Assembly (NCBI GenBank): GCA_026314275.1
Contig: CP111109.1
Span: 1,922,001 to 1,986,000, forward strand
From: JAGOEY01 sp017997515
Lineage (GTDB): Bacteria > Pseudomonadota > Gammaproteobacteria > Burkholderiales > Burkholderiaceae_C
Reading direction: 5' to 3'
Length of the DNA stretch: 64,000 nt
Shown here piece after piece: positions 25,332 to 33,194 of the stretch. The position numbers were made by a program, and so were the translations under genes. How positions within the stretch are numbered: position 1 is the stretch's first letter; the number at the start of each line of letters is the position of its first letter. The notes beneath the pieces were generated by a model. The model worked only from the letters and a program-made list of their open reading frames with translations, had not been told where the DNA came from and did not search any database.

Positions 25332-25759
25332 TACCGTCCAGCGGCTTTGGCCGCGCAACTGGCGCATTGGCCGTACAGCGCCATCGAATGGTCTTGCACC
25401 ACCCAGCCCTTGGACTTGGCCACCAGTTGCTGGCGCTTTTCGATCTCGGCGTCGTAGAACTCTTCCACCTTGTTGCACGACGTACAGATGAAATGGTCGT
25501 GGTGGTGGCCTTCGTTCAACTCGTACACCGCCTTGCCGCTCTCGAAATTGCTGCGCGTCAGGATGCTGGCCTGCTCAAACTGTGTCAGCACGCGGTACAC
25601 GGTGGCCAGGCCAATGTCAGACTGCTCCATCAGCAGCACACGGAACACGTCTTCCGCCGTCATGTGGCGCAACTCGCCTTTTTGGAAGATTTCGAGAATC
25701 TTCAGGCGGGGGAGGGTGGCTTTCAGGCCGGTGTTCTTGAGTTCGTCGATGTTGGCCAT
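25331..25759 (-). CDS. fur: Ferric uptake regulator
   Basis: 142 residues from the ATG at 25759. MANIDELKNTGLKATLPRLK starts the winged-helix DNA-binding domain; DIGLATVYRVLTQFEQAGI-like text (here ...ASIL) is the recognition helix region; the metal site HHHDHFICTSCNKV and the C-terminal pair CASC are present. Iron-bound Fur represses iron-uptake genes at Fur boxes. A longer frame to 25825 has no family match. Divergent from bamE across 95 bp, an arrangement conserved in beta- and gammaproteobacteria. Confidence 0.97.
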   Translation of the reverse strand: MANIDELKNTGLKATLPRLKILEIFQKGELRHMTAEDVFRVLLMEQSDIGLATVYRVLTQFEQASILTRSNFESGKAVYELNEGHHHDHFICTSCNKVEEFYDAEIEKRQQLVAKSKGWVVQDHSMALYGQCASCAAKAAGR

Positions 25760-25854
25760 GGAGGTCTTTCTGCCTTGGGTGTACAGGGCCTGGCTGGGCA
25801 CCCTGCCGCTACAATGGCCGATCATATCGCCACACCCGTCCAGACGGTTCCACC

Positions 25855-26415
25855 ATGTTTTTGTCCTTCCGCCGTAGTGCCCTTTGGGGCGCGTGCCTTG
25901 CCACCGGTCTGAGCCTTGCCGCCTGCGGCAGCTTCGACAGTGCCAGCCACCAATTGGCCAGCGCCATCACGCCGTACCGGATGGAAATTGTCCAGGGCAA
26001 CTTCGTCTCCAAGGAGCAGGTGGCGGCGCTCAAACCCGGTATGGGCCGCCAGCAGGTGCGCGACATTCTGGGCACACCCCTGGTGGTGAGCCTGTTCCAC
26101 GCTGACCGCTGGGACTATGTGTTCACCCTTAAGCGCCAGGGTGTGGAGCCACAGGCACGCAAGCTGGTGGTGTTTTTTAACGGCGATGTGCTGGACCGTT
26201 TTGAAGGCGACGAAATGCCCAGCGAGGCCGAGTTTGTGGATGCACTCGACGGCCGCCGCAAAGGGGGCAAAGTGCCCGTGCTGGAGGCCTCGCAGGAAAG
26301 CCTGCAGAAGTTCGCACCCGCCGCCAATGCAGCCGATGCCGCCAAGGCCGCAGCCCCTGCTGTTTTGCAGCCACCGCCCACCATCTACCCACCGCTGGAA
26401 AGCACGGCGCGGTGA
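25855..26415 (+). CDS. bamE: Outer membrane assembly lipoprotein BamE
   Basis: 186 residues. A lipoprotein signal peptide with lipobox LAAC (Cys near residue 24) precedes the SmpA/OmlA domain: YRMEIVQGNFVSKEQVAALK, PGMGRQQVRDILGTPLV and HADRWDYVFTLKRQG. BamE is a small stabilising part of the BAM complex on the inner face of the outer membrane. The Ala/Pro-rich C-terminal 60 residues are longer than in E. coli. Its stop overlaps the dapB start. Confidence 0.95.
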   Translation: MFLSFRRSALWGACLATGLSLAACGSFDSASHQLASAITPYRMEIVQGNFVSKEQVAALKPGMGRQQVRDILGTPLVVSLFHADRWDYVFTLKRQGVEPQARKLVVFFNGDVLDRFEGDEMPSEAEFVDALDGRRKGGKVPVLEASQESLQKFAPAANAADAAKAAAPAVLQPPPTIYPPLESTAR

Positions 26416-27266
26416 TGGGCATGCATATTTCTCCGTCCTCTTCCGCCCTGGCCACAGCTTCCACACCACACCGCGTGGCAGTGGCCGGTGCGTCGGGCCG
26501 CATGGGCCACATGCTGATCGAAGCCATCCAGTCGGCGGACGACTGTGTGCTGGCTGGGGCCCTTGATATCGCAGGCAACCCGTTCCTCGGCACCGACGCT
26601 GCCGCCTTTCTGGGCCAGCCCAGTGGTGTTGCCGTCACCGCAGACCTGGCGCAGGGCCTGCAGCCCGCGCAGGTGCTGATCGACTTCACCCGCCCCGAAG
26701 GCACCTTGGCCCATTTGCAGGTGTGCCGCCAATTGGGTGTGAATGCCGTGATTGGCACCACGGGTTTCAGTGACGCGCAGAAGGCCGAGATCGCCGAGAT
26801 CGCGCAGCACATCGCCATCATGATGGCCCCCAATATGAGTGTGGGTGTGAACGTCACCCTCAAGCTGCTGGAGATGGCTGCCAAGGCCATGTCCACCGGT
26901 TACGACATCGAAATCGTCGAAGCCCACCACCGCCACAAGATCGATGCACCCTCGGGCACCGCGCTCAAGATGGGTGAAGTGATTGCCGACGCGCTGGGCC
27001 GCGACCTCAAGGATTGCGCGGTGTACGAGCGGTACGGCATCACCGGCGAGCGTGACCCGTCGAGCATCGGTTTTGCCACCATCCGTGGCGGCGACATCGT
27101 GGGTGACCACACCGTGCTGTTTGCCGGTACGGGTGAACGCATCGAGATTTCACACAAGTCGTCCAGCCGCACCACCTACGCCCAGGGCAGCCTGCGCGCG
27201 GTGCGGTTCCTGGCGGACAAGAAGACCGGCCTGTTCGACATGTTCGACGTGTTGGGCCTCAAGTAA
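26415..27266 (+). CDS. dapB: 4-hydroxy-tetrahydrodipicolinate reductase
   Basis: About 283 residues. Second committed step of lysine/diaminopimelate synthesis. VAVAGASGRMGHMLIEAI is the NAD(P)H-binding motif (about residue 20), TGFS marks the substrate cleft, and EAHHRHKIDAPSGTALKMGE holds the catalytic His and Lys. Candidate starts are GTG 26412, ATG 26415 and ATG 26421, all overlapping or abutting the bamE stop, so coupling is likely. The unconserved Ser/Ala/Thr-rich first 15 residues do not decide between them. Confidence 0.96.
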   Translation: MGMHISPSSSALATASTPHRVAVAGASGRMGHMLIEAIQSADDCVLAGALDIAGNPFLGTDAAAFLGQPSGVAVTADLAQGLQPAQVLIDFTRPEGTLAHLQVCRQLGVNAVIGTTGFSDAQKAEIAEIAQHIAIMMAPNMSVGVNVTLKLLEMAAKAMSTGYDIEIVEAHHRHKIDAPSGTALKMGEVIADALGRDLKDCAVYERYGITGERDPSSIGFATIRGGDIVGDHTVLFAGTGERIEISHKSSSRTTYAQGSLRAVRFLADKKTGLFDMFDVLGLK

Positions 27267-27285
27267 CGCGTTTCGCACGCATCCC

Positions 27286-27945
27286 ATGGCCGGCCTCCAG
27301 TTTCTGCAACAGGGTGATGCCATCACCCGTGCCGTGGCGCTGCTGCTGCTGTGTATGTCGGTGGCCAGCTGGGTCGTGATTGTGTGGAAAGCCTGGCTGC
27401 TGCGCCGCGCTGGGGGTGACGTGGCGCGCAGCACGGCCGCTTTCTGGCAGGCCGCCTCGGTGGCGGATGCCGAACAAAATATCAAGGCTTTTGACCGCTC
27501 AGCGCTTGTCCTGCCTTTGCTTGTTGCTACCAAAAGTGGAGCAAATGGTGCCTGGGCCGGTTCCCTGGCGGGTGCAGCAGACCGCTCGCAGCAGCTGACG
27601 CGTGTACTGCGCAATGCTTTACACACTGTGCTCGACAAATTGCAGTTTGGCCAGGTGTTGCTGGCCACTGTCGGTTCCACCGCGCCGTTTGTGGGCCTGC
27701 TGGGCACTGTCTGGGGTATCTACCACGCACTCATTGGCATGGCGGCGGCTGGACAGATCACCATCGACAAAGTCTCCGGCCCCGTGGGTGAGGCGCTGAT
27801 CATGACTGCCGCAGGCCTGGCCGTGGCCATCCCCGCTGTGCTGGCCTACAACGTGTTTGGCCGCGTGATCGGCCGCATCGAGGCCGACCTGGAAGGTTTT
27901 GCCCGCGACCTGCGCGAGCTGTTCTCCACGGCCAACCCGAAATAG
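27286..27945 (+). CDS. exbB: MotA/TolQ/ExbB proton channel protein
   Basis: 219 residues with three membrane helices. The segment GQVLLATVGSTAPFVGLLGTVWGIYHALIGM, read in parts, is the conserved second helix region, and GPVGEALIMTAAGLAVAIPA is the third. With ExbD it makes the proton-driven stator that powers TonB or Tol. Residues about 64-84 (NIKAFDRSALVLPLLVATKS) are encoded by an inverted, diverged copy of the dispersed repeat. Starts at ATG 27286, 20 bp after dapB, and is followed by exbD after 12 bp. No tonB gene is adjacent. Confidence 0.93.
   Translation: MAGLQFLQQGDAITRAVALLLLCMSVASWVVIVWKAWLLRRAGGDVARSTAAFWQAASVADAEQNIKAFDRSALVLPLLVATKSGANGAWAGSLAGAADRSQQLTRVLRNALHTVLDKLQFGQVLLATVGSTAPFVGLLGTVWGIYHALIGMAAAGQITIDKVSGPVGEALIMTAAGLAVAIPAVLAYNVFGRVIGRIEADLEGFARDLRELFSTANPK
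27476..27537 (-). repeat. 62-bp three-hairpin repeat, copy G, inside exbB (diverged, inverted)
   Basis: On the minus strand GGTAGCAACAAGC, then GACAAGCGCTGAGCGG and TCAAAAGCC follow the order of the consensus, but the first hairpin is decayed. Read in frame on the exbB strand. Confidence 0.5.
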
Positions 27946-27957
27946 GCGGGGCGCGTT

Positions 27958-28395
27958 ATGACATTCGGCCGTCTGGAGCGCACCAAAGGGGCCGATCCCA
28001 TGAGTGACATCAACGTCACACCGCTGGTTGATGTGATGCTGGTGCTGGTGGTGATTTTTATCCTCACCGCGCCGCTCCTGGCCACCTCGATCCGGCTCGA
28101 CCTGCCGCGCACCGACGCCGCCCAACCCCAGACCCCGCCCCAGTTCGTGACCCTGGTGGTCGACAAAACCGGGCAAACCTTTCTGAACGACCAGCCGCTT
28201 GACTTGGCCGTGCTGGCCACGCGCCTGGCCGAGACCGCAGCCGATAAGCCCGACACCGAAATCCAGCTCCGCGCCGACGCCGCCGTGCCCTATGGCCGCG
28301 TGGTTGAGGTGATGGGTGTGGCGCAAAAAGCGGGGTTGAACCGGATTGGGTTTTTGGCGGATGCGCAGGTGGTGTCCGGTGCAAAAACGCCATAA
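27958..28395 (+). CDS. exbD: Biopolymer transport protein ExbD/TolR
   Basis: 145 residues. One N-terminal membrane helix preceded by SDINVTPLVDVMLVLVVIF, in which the Asp of PLVDVMLVL is the proton-carrying residue, then a periplasmic domain of about 100 residues. Partner of the ExbB protein encoded 12 bp upstream. Start taken at 27958 (ATG after a GCGGGGCG stretch). Confidence 0.94.
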   Translation: MTFGRLERTKGADPMSDINVTPLVDVMLVLVVIFILTAPLLATSIRLDLPRTDAAQPQTPPQFVTLVVDKTGQTFLNDQPLDLAVLATRLAETAADKPDTEIQLRADAAVPYGRVVEVMGVAQKAGLNRIGFLADAQVVSGAKTP

Positions 28396-28525
28396 AGACT
28401 GGCGCAAGCCTGCGGCACCAGAAAAGAGGCCAACAGCGGGAACTGGTGTGGAATTCAGGGCTCGGTTTGTAGGCGCTGACATTTGAGTCAAGCACCTTGC
28501 CGGTGGAGATCAGTTCAAGTGAAAG

Positions 28526-29053
28526 TTAAAGCGCAGTTTTTCCGAGGACATGAATGGCGGCGTCAAGAATTGCCTTGGCATCAAACTCGAGTAGTTGCGC
28601 GGTACTTCGACCAGCAACTGCAGCTTTTACCTCAGGTCGGCTCGATGAGAGTGGTGCACGGAAGTGAACAATCGGGTTTCTGGTTGCGCGAAGGGCGTCA
28701 AGTTTTTGAAACTCGGACTCCGAGAGCCAACCTTGATCGCGAGCAACATTGAGCAGGTCTTCGCTTTTGTATCGTGCCGCAGCTGGATCACCAATGAAAG
28801 ACAGACGACCAGCAATGGTTCTTTCGATCAGCGAGAAACCGAGTACGCATGTGGCAATGAAGTGACCAGCTACATAGCACTGAAGCAGCTCAGAAAAGAG
28901 TAACTTCGAGTATGAGCCGTCTTGTAAGAGAAAGAAGTCGTCACGGCGAATACGTTTGGATAACCATGCCACCCGACCAAGCTGTCCGTTGCCGTCAAGA
29001 AGTTGCTCGCCGCTAACGGACACGTCAAATGAGAAGTCAAGATCGTGGGACAT
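28526..29053 (-). CDS. Uncharacterised HEPN-like protein
   Basis: 175 residues, not recognised as a named family. It is alpha-helical in character, with LLFSELLQCYVAGHFIATCV and LGFSLIERTIAGRLSFIGDP in the middle and the segment LDALRATRNPIVHFRAP near residue 125. RNPIVH matches the R-x4-H catalytic motif of HEPN domains, many of which are RNases in defence or toxin systems, but the same motif is found in non-catalytic DUF4145-like proteins. Base composition is clearly more AT-rich than its neighbours and it lies on the opposite strand within an otherwise conserved gene order, both signs of acquisition. Real gene likely; function unknown. Confidence 0.75.
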   Translation of the reverse strand: MSHDLDFSFDVSVSGEQLLDGNGQLGRVAWLSKRIRRDDFFLLQDGSYSKLLFSELLQCYVAGHFIATCVLGFSLIERTIAGRLSFIGDPAAARYKSEDLLNVARDQGWLSESEFQKLDALRATRNPIVHFRAPLSSSRPEVKAAVAGRSTAQLLEFDAKAILDAAIHVLGKTAL

Positions 29054-29144
29054 GAGGATACCTGCTACTGGATTGGTTCTGGGCTTTACGCAGTGTAGCT
29101 AGCCGCATAGTGCGTAGTGCGGGTCATCCTGTAACACTCATTTT

Positions 29145-29170
29145 GGATATACTTTCATCCATGTATATCC
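29145..29170. promoter_or_regulatory. Palindromic operator candidate of the antitoxin-toxin operon
   Basis: GGATATAC (29145-29152) and GTATATCC (29163-29170) form a perfect inverted repeat with a 10-bp spacer, 15 bp before the antitoxin start. AbrB/MazE antitoxins commonly repress their own operon at such sites. Confidence 0.7.
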
Positions 29171-29185
29171 ATGAAGGATCCCACC

Positions 29186-29431
29186 ATGCAAGTAGCCAAA
29201 TGGGGCAATAGCCTAGGTGTGCGTTTACCCGTCGCACTGGTGCAGGAGCTTGGCATTTCCGAAGGCGACGAAGTGCAGCTGCGCGCTGCCCTACGACAGG
29301 CCGGGATCGCGCCCACGGTCGATGTGGAGCGCCAACCCGGCAAGCTGGAGCGTTTGCAAGCCATGCGCCGCCACCGCGCGCCCTGGCCTGTGGACTTTGT
29401 GTTTGACCGTGACGAGGCCAACGCCCGATGA
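29186..29431 (+). CDS. MazE/AbrB-family antitoxin
   Basis: 81 residues from the ATG at 29186 (an ATG at 29171 is possible, but it abuts the palindrome). The swapped-hairpin DNA-binding domain is plain in MQVAKWGNSLGVRLPVAL and ELGISEGDEVQLRA. The C-terminal half (LERLQAMRRHRAPWPVDFVF) is the probable toxin-binding tail. Overlaps the PIN toxin gene by 4 bp (ATGA). Confidence 0.9.
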   Translation: MQVAKWGNSLGVRLPVALVQELGISEGDEVQLRAALRQAGIAPTVDVERQPGKLERLQAMRRHRAPWPVDFVFDRDEANAR

Positions 29432-29880
29432 CCCGGGAAATGGTCTTTATCGACACCAATGTTTTGATTTACTGGGTCGATGCCGGGCCGCGTGCCGACA
29501 CGGTGGAGCAGCTGCTGGCCACCAACTGTGCCATCAGTGTGCAGGTGCTAAATGAGTTTGCCAATGTGCTGCTGAAAAAACGCAAGATGCCACTGGCCGA
29601 TGTGCAGGAGCTGAGCGACACCTTGGTCGACACCTGCACCGTGTACGACCTGGGTGTTCGCACCCACCAGACCGCGCTGGCGCTGATGGCGCGCTACCAT
29701 TTTTCACTGTATGACGCCAATATCGTGGCGGCGGCGGGCTTAAGCGGCTGCGCTGTTCTCTATAGCGAAGACATGCAGGACGGTCTCAATGTCAAAATGC
29801 CTGCTTTGGCGGGCGGGGCCACACTCTCCCTGCGCAATCCTTTCCGTGCGACGGACGCCATTCGCGGCACCCACCCGTAA
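29428..29880 (+). CDS. PIN-domain toxin (VapC-like RNase)
   Basis: 150 residues. The PIN acidic residues are present: FIDTNVLIYW (Asp9), VLNEFANVLLKK (Glu about 43) and SLYDANIVAAA (Asp about 110), followed by YSEDMQDG. Such proteins are Mg-dependent RNases that cleave tRNA or other RNA when freed from the antitoxin. Pairing with a MazE/AbrB antitoxin and the 4-bp overlap define a type II toxin-antitoxin module. The stop codon is only 28 bp before leuS, so toxin transcription could run into an essential gene. Confidence 0.92.
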   Translation: MTREMVFIDTNVLIYWVDAGPRADTVEQLLATNCAISVQVLNEFANVLLKKRKMPLADVQELSDTLVDTCTVYDLGVRTHQTALALMARYHFSLYDANIVAAAGLSGCAVLYSEDMQDGLNVKMPALAGGATLSLRNPFRATDAIRGTHP

Positions 29881-29908
29881 TGCATCCGCTTGAAATCAAA
29901 CAGTTCCC

Positions 29909-32569
29909 ATGCAAGACACCTACCAACACACCGAAGTAGAACGCGCCGTTCAGGCACTCTGGACCGCTGGCGACGTCTACCGCGTCACCGAAGACACGTC
30001 CAAGAAGAAGTTCTACGCCTGCTCCATGCTGCCCTACCCCAGCGGCAAGTTACACATGGGCCACGTTCGCAACTACACCATCAACGACATGCTGGCGCGC
30101 CAGCTGCGGATGAAGGGCTACAACGTGCTGATGCCCATGGGTTGGGACGCGTTTGGCCTGCCGGCCGAGAACGCCGCGCTGAAAAACGGCGTGCCGCCCG
30201 CGCAGTGGACCTTCGACAACATCGCCTACATGAAGAAGCAGATGCAGGCCATGGGCCTGGCCATCGACTGGAGCCGCGAAGTCGCCACCTGCGAGCCGTC
30301 TTATTACAAGTGGAACCAGTGGCTGTTCCTCAAGATGCTGGAAAAAGGCATTGCCTACCGCAAAACCCAGGTCGTCAACTGGGACCCGGTGGACATGACC
30401 GTGCTGGCCAATGAGCAGGTGATCGACGGCAAGGGCTGGCGCACCGGCGCGGTGGTCGAGAAGCGTGAGATTCCGGGTTATTACCTCAAGATCACCGACT
30501 ACGCCGAAGAGTTGCTCGACAGCGTCAGCCACCAGCTGCCCGGCTGGCCCGAGCGTGTGAAGCTGATGCAGGAAAACTGGATTGGTAAATCCACCGGTGT
30601 GCGTTTTGCGTTCCCGCACGACATTAGCGATGCCAGCGGTGCGCTGATTGGCGGCGGCAAGATGTACGTCTTCACCACCCGCGCCGACACCATCATGGGT
30701 GTCACCTTCTGCGCGGTGGCACCTGAGCACCCAATCGCCACCCACGCGGCCAGCACCAACCCCGCACTGGCGGCGTTTATTGCCGAATGCAAGAGTGGCG
30801 GCACCACCGAGGCCGAGCTGGCCACACAAGAGAAAAAGGGCATGCCCACCGGCCTGTTTGTGCGCCACCCGCTGACCGACGACGAGGTCGAGGTCTGGGT
30901 CGGCAACTATGTGCTGATGGGTTACGGCGACGGTGCGGTGATGGGGGTGCCTGCCCACGACGAACGCGACTTTGCGTTTGCCAAAAAATACGACCTGCCC
31001 ATTCGCCAGGTGGTGCTGGTGGACGGTGAACACTACGACTACCAGCACTGGCACGACTGGTACGGCGACAAACAGCGCAGCGTCACCGTCAACTCCGACA
31101 GCTTCAGCGGCATGTCACACAAGGACGCGGTGGAGGCCGTGGCCCACGCACTGCAGGCCAAGGGCCTGGGCGACAAAAAGACCACCTGGCGCTTGCGCGA
31201 CTGGGGTGTGAGCCGCCAGCGCTACTGGGGCACACCGATCCCCATCATCCACTGCGACGAACACGGCGCGGTGCCGGTGCCCGAGAAGGATTTGCCCGTT
31301 GTGCTGCCGCAGGACTGCATCCCCGACGGCTCCGGCAACCCGCTGCACAAACACGAAGGTTTCCACGCCGGTGTGGTCTGCCCCGTGTGTGGCAAGGCTG
31401 CGCGGCGCGAGACCGACACCATGGACACGTTTGTGGACTCGTCCTGGTACTTCATGCGTTACTGCGACCCGAAGAACACCGACAAGATGGTGGCCGAGGG
31501 CGCGGACTATTGGATGCCGATGGACCAGTACATCGGGGGCATCGAACACGCCATCTTGCATTTGCTGTACGCGCGTTTCTGGACCAAGGTCATGCGCGAC
31601 CTCGACCTGGTCAAGATCGACGAGCCCTTCACCAAGCTGCTCACGCAAGGCATGGTGCTGAACCACATCTACTCCCGCAAGGGTGAGACCGGTGGTGTCG
31701 AATACTTCTGGCCGAGCGAGGTCGAAGACATCCCCGACGCCAACGGCAAGGTCACCACGGCGCGGCGCAAGTCAGACGGCTCCATCGTCAGCTACGACGG
31801 CATCGGCACCATGTCCAAGTCCAAAAACAACGGCGTGGACCCGCAGGATCTGATCGAAAAATACGGTGCAGACACTGCGCGGCTCTACACCATGTTCACC
31901 GCCCCGCCCGAGGCCACGCTGGAGTGGAACGACGCGGCCGTGGAAGGCAGCTACCGCTTCCTCAAGCGGGTGTGGAACTTCGGGGTGAAGCTGAATGCTA
32001 TTAATTCAGGAGCTGGTGGCGCAAATGCAGTGGGCGCTGGAGGCCTAAAAGGCATTGAATTTGGCAAGGAGGCCAAGGCCCTGCGCCTGGAGATCCACAC
32101 CGTGCTCAAGCAGGTGGACTACGACTACCAGCGTATGCAGTACAACACCGTGGTCTCAGGTGTGATGAAGATGATCAACGCGCTCGAAGGCTTCAAGAGC
32201 GACGGCTCGGCCGGTGCGCAGGCGGCGGTGCGTGAAGGTTTCGGCATCCTGCTGCGCTGCCTGTACCCCGCCACGCCCCACATCGCCTACCGGCTGTGGG
32301 ACATCCTGGGCTACGCGGCCGCCCAGGGTGACCTGTTGAACGCGCCCTGGCCCGAAGTAGACCCGGGTGCGCTGGTGCAGGACGAAGTGGAACTCATGCT
32401 GCAGATCAATGGCAAATTGCGCGGCTCCATCCTCGTGCCCGCTGCGGCCAGCAAGGAAGAGATCGAACGCACCGCCCTGGCCAGCGACGCTTTTGTGAAA
32501 CAGGCCGACGGTGCCGCTGCCAAAAAAGTGGTGGTGGTGCCCGGTCGTTTGGTCAACGTGGTGGTCTGA
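29909..32569 (+). CDS. leuS: Leucyl-tRNA synthetase
   Basis: 886 residues. Class I synthetase with the HIGH-type motif PYPSGKLHMGHVRNY near residue 42 and TMSKSKNNGVDPQ near residue 635; the editing domain carries the TTRADTIMGVTFCAVAPEH segment, and the C-terminal domain ends KKVVVVPGRLVNVVV. Residues about 697-717 (INSGAGGANAVGAGGLKG) come from an inserted copy of the dispersed repeat at the junction of the catalytic core and the anticodon-binding domain, where E. coli LeuRS has a variable linker. Followed by lptE after 1 bp. Confidence 0.98.
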   Translation: MQDTYQHTEVERAVQALWTAGDVYRVTEDTSKKKFYACSMLPYPSGKLHMGHVRNYTINDMLARQLRMKGYNVLMPMGWDAFGLPAENAALKNGVPPAQWTFDNIAYMKKQMQAMGLAIDWSREVATCEPSYYKWNQWLFLKMLEKGIAYRKTQVVNWDPVDMTVLANEQVIDGKGWRTGAVVEKREIPGYYLKITDYAEELLDSVSHQLPGWPERVKLMQENWIGKSTGVRFAFPHDISDASGALIGGGKMYVFTTRADTIMGVTFCAVAPEHPIATHAASTNPALAAFIAECKSGGTTEAELATQEKKGMPTGLFVRHPLTDDEVEVWVGNYVLMGYGDGAVMGVPAHDERDFAFAKKYDLPIRQVVLVDGEHYDYQHWHDWYGDKQRSVTVNSDSFSGMSHKDAVEAVAHALQAKGLGDKKTTWRLRDWGVSRQRYWGTPIPIIHCDEHGAVPVPEKDLPVVLPQDCIPDGSGNPLHKHEGFHAGVVCPVCGKAARRETDTMDTFVDSSWYFMRYCDPKNTDKMVAEGADYWMPMDQYIGGIEHAILHLLYARFWTKVMRDLDLVKIDEPFTKLLTQGMVLNHIYSRKGETGGVEYFWPSEVEDIPDANGKVTTARRKSDGSIVSYDGIGTMSKSKNNGVDPQDLIEKYGADTARLYTMFTAPPEATLEWNDAAVEGSYRFLKRVWNFGVKLNAINSGAGGANAVGAGGLKGIEFGKEAKALRLEIHTVLKQVDYDYQRMQYNTVVSGVMKMINALEGFKSDGSAGAQAAVREGFGILLRCLYPATPHIAYRLWDILGYAAAQGDLLNAPWPEVDPGALVQDEVELMLQINGKLRGSILVPAAASKEEIERTALASDAFVKQADGAAAKKVVVVPGRLVNVVV
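31997..32060 (+). repeat. 62-bp three-hairpin repeat, copy H, inside leuS
   Basis: GCTATTAATTCAGGAGCTG, then GGCGCAAATGCAGTGGGCGC, then TGGAGGCCTAAAAGGC. Close to the consensus over its whole length and translated in frame. Confidence 0.85.
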
Positions 32570-32570
32570 C

Positions 32571-33068
32571 ATGCAACGCCGACTCCTCCTCTCGTCCTTG
32601 GCCGCCACGGGTTTGACCGCCTGCGGCTTCAAGCTGCGCCAGGCACCGGACTTTGCGTTTTCTACGCTCTACCTCACCGCCGCTGAAAGCTCGCCGCTGG
32701 GCAACGAGTTGCGCCGCAACATCGAGTCCACCGGCAAGGTCAAGGTGTTACGCGACGCCAAGGACATCAACAACGCCGAGGTCATTCTCGACGTGTTGCA
32801 GGAGCTGCGCGAACGGGTGGTGGTGGCCACCAACAGCTCGGGCCAGGTGCGTGAACTGCAGTTGCGCCTGCGGGTGCGGTTTCGCCTGCGCACGCCCACC
32901 GGGGGCGAGCCCATTCCCAACACCGAGATCGTCCAGCAGCGCGACATCAGCTACAACGAAACCCAGGCCCTGGCCAAAGAGGCGGAAGAAGCGCTGCTGT
33001 ACCGCAACATGCAGTCAGACATCGTCCAGCAAATCCTGCGCCGTCTCGCGGCGGTTAAACAAATATGA
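32571..33068 (+). CDS. lptE: LPS-assembly lipoprotein LptE
   Basis: 165 residues from the ATG at 32571, 1 bp after the leuS stop. Signal peptide with lipobox LTAC (Cys about residue 18) followed by GFKLRQAPDFAFSTLYL; the rest has the beta-rich LptE pattern with ELQLRLRVRFRLRTPTG. It plugs the LptD barrel that inserts lipopolysaccharide at the cell surface. The leuS-lptE-holA order is standard in proteobacteria and supports the call for a poorly conserved protein. Confidence 0.94.
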   Translation: MQRRLLLSSLAATGLTACGFKLRQAPDFAFSTLYLTAAESSPLGNELRRNIESTGKVKVLRDAKDINNAEVILDVLQELRERVVVATNSSGQVRELQLRLRVRFRLRTPTGGEPIPNTEIVQQRDISYNETQALAKEAEEALLYRNMQSDIVQQILRRLAAVKQI

Positions 33069-33155
33069 CCCCCAGGCTTCGCTTCGCTCTCGCCAACCCC
33101 CTTGCAGGGGGCGACGCCAGTGGACTGGCAGAGCCAGATCCACGGCGTCTGCTGG
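33068..33155 (+). repeat. Intergenic repeat of the CCCCCAGGCTTCGC family, copy 5
   Basis: ACCCCCAGGCTTCGCTTCG, ACCCCCTTGCAGGGGGCGAC, ACTGGCAGAGCCAGATCCAC and CGTCTGCTGG; nearly the same as copy 1. It begins within the lptE stop codon and fills the lptE-holA gap. Confidence 0.8.
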
Positions 33156-33194
33156 ACGGTGCACGGCTGCGACCTGATTTGACAGGGCTCTGAT

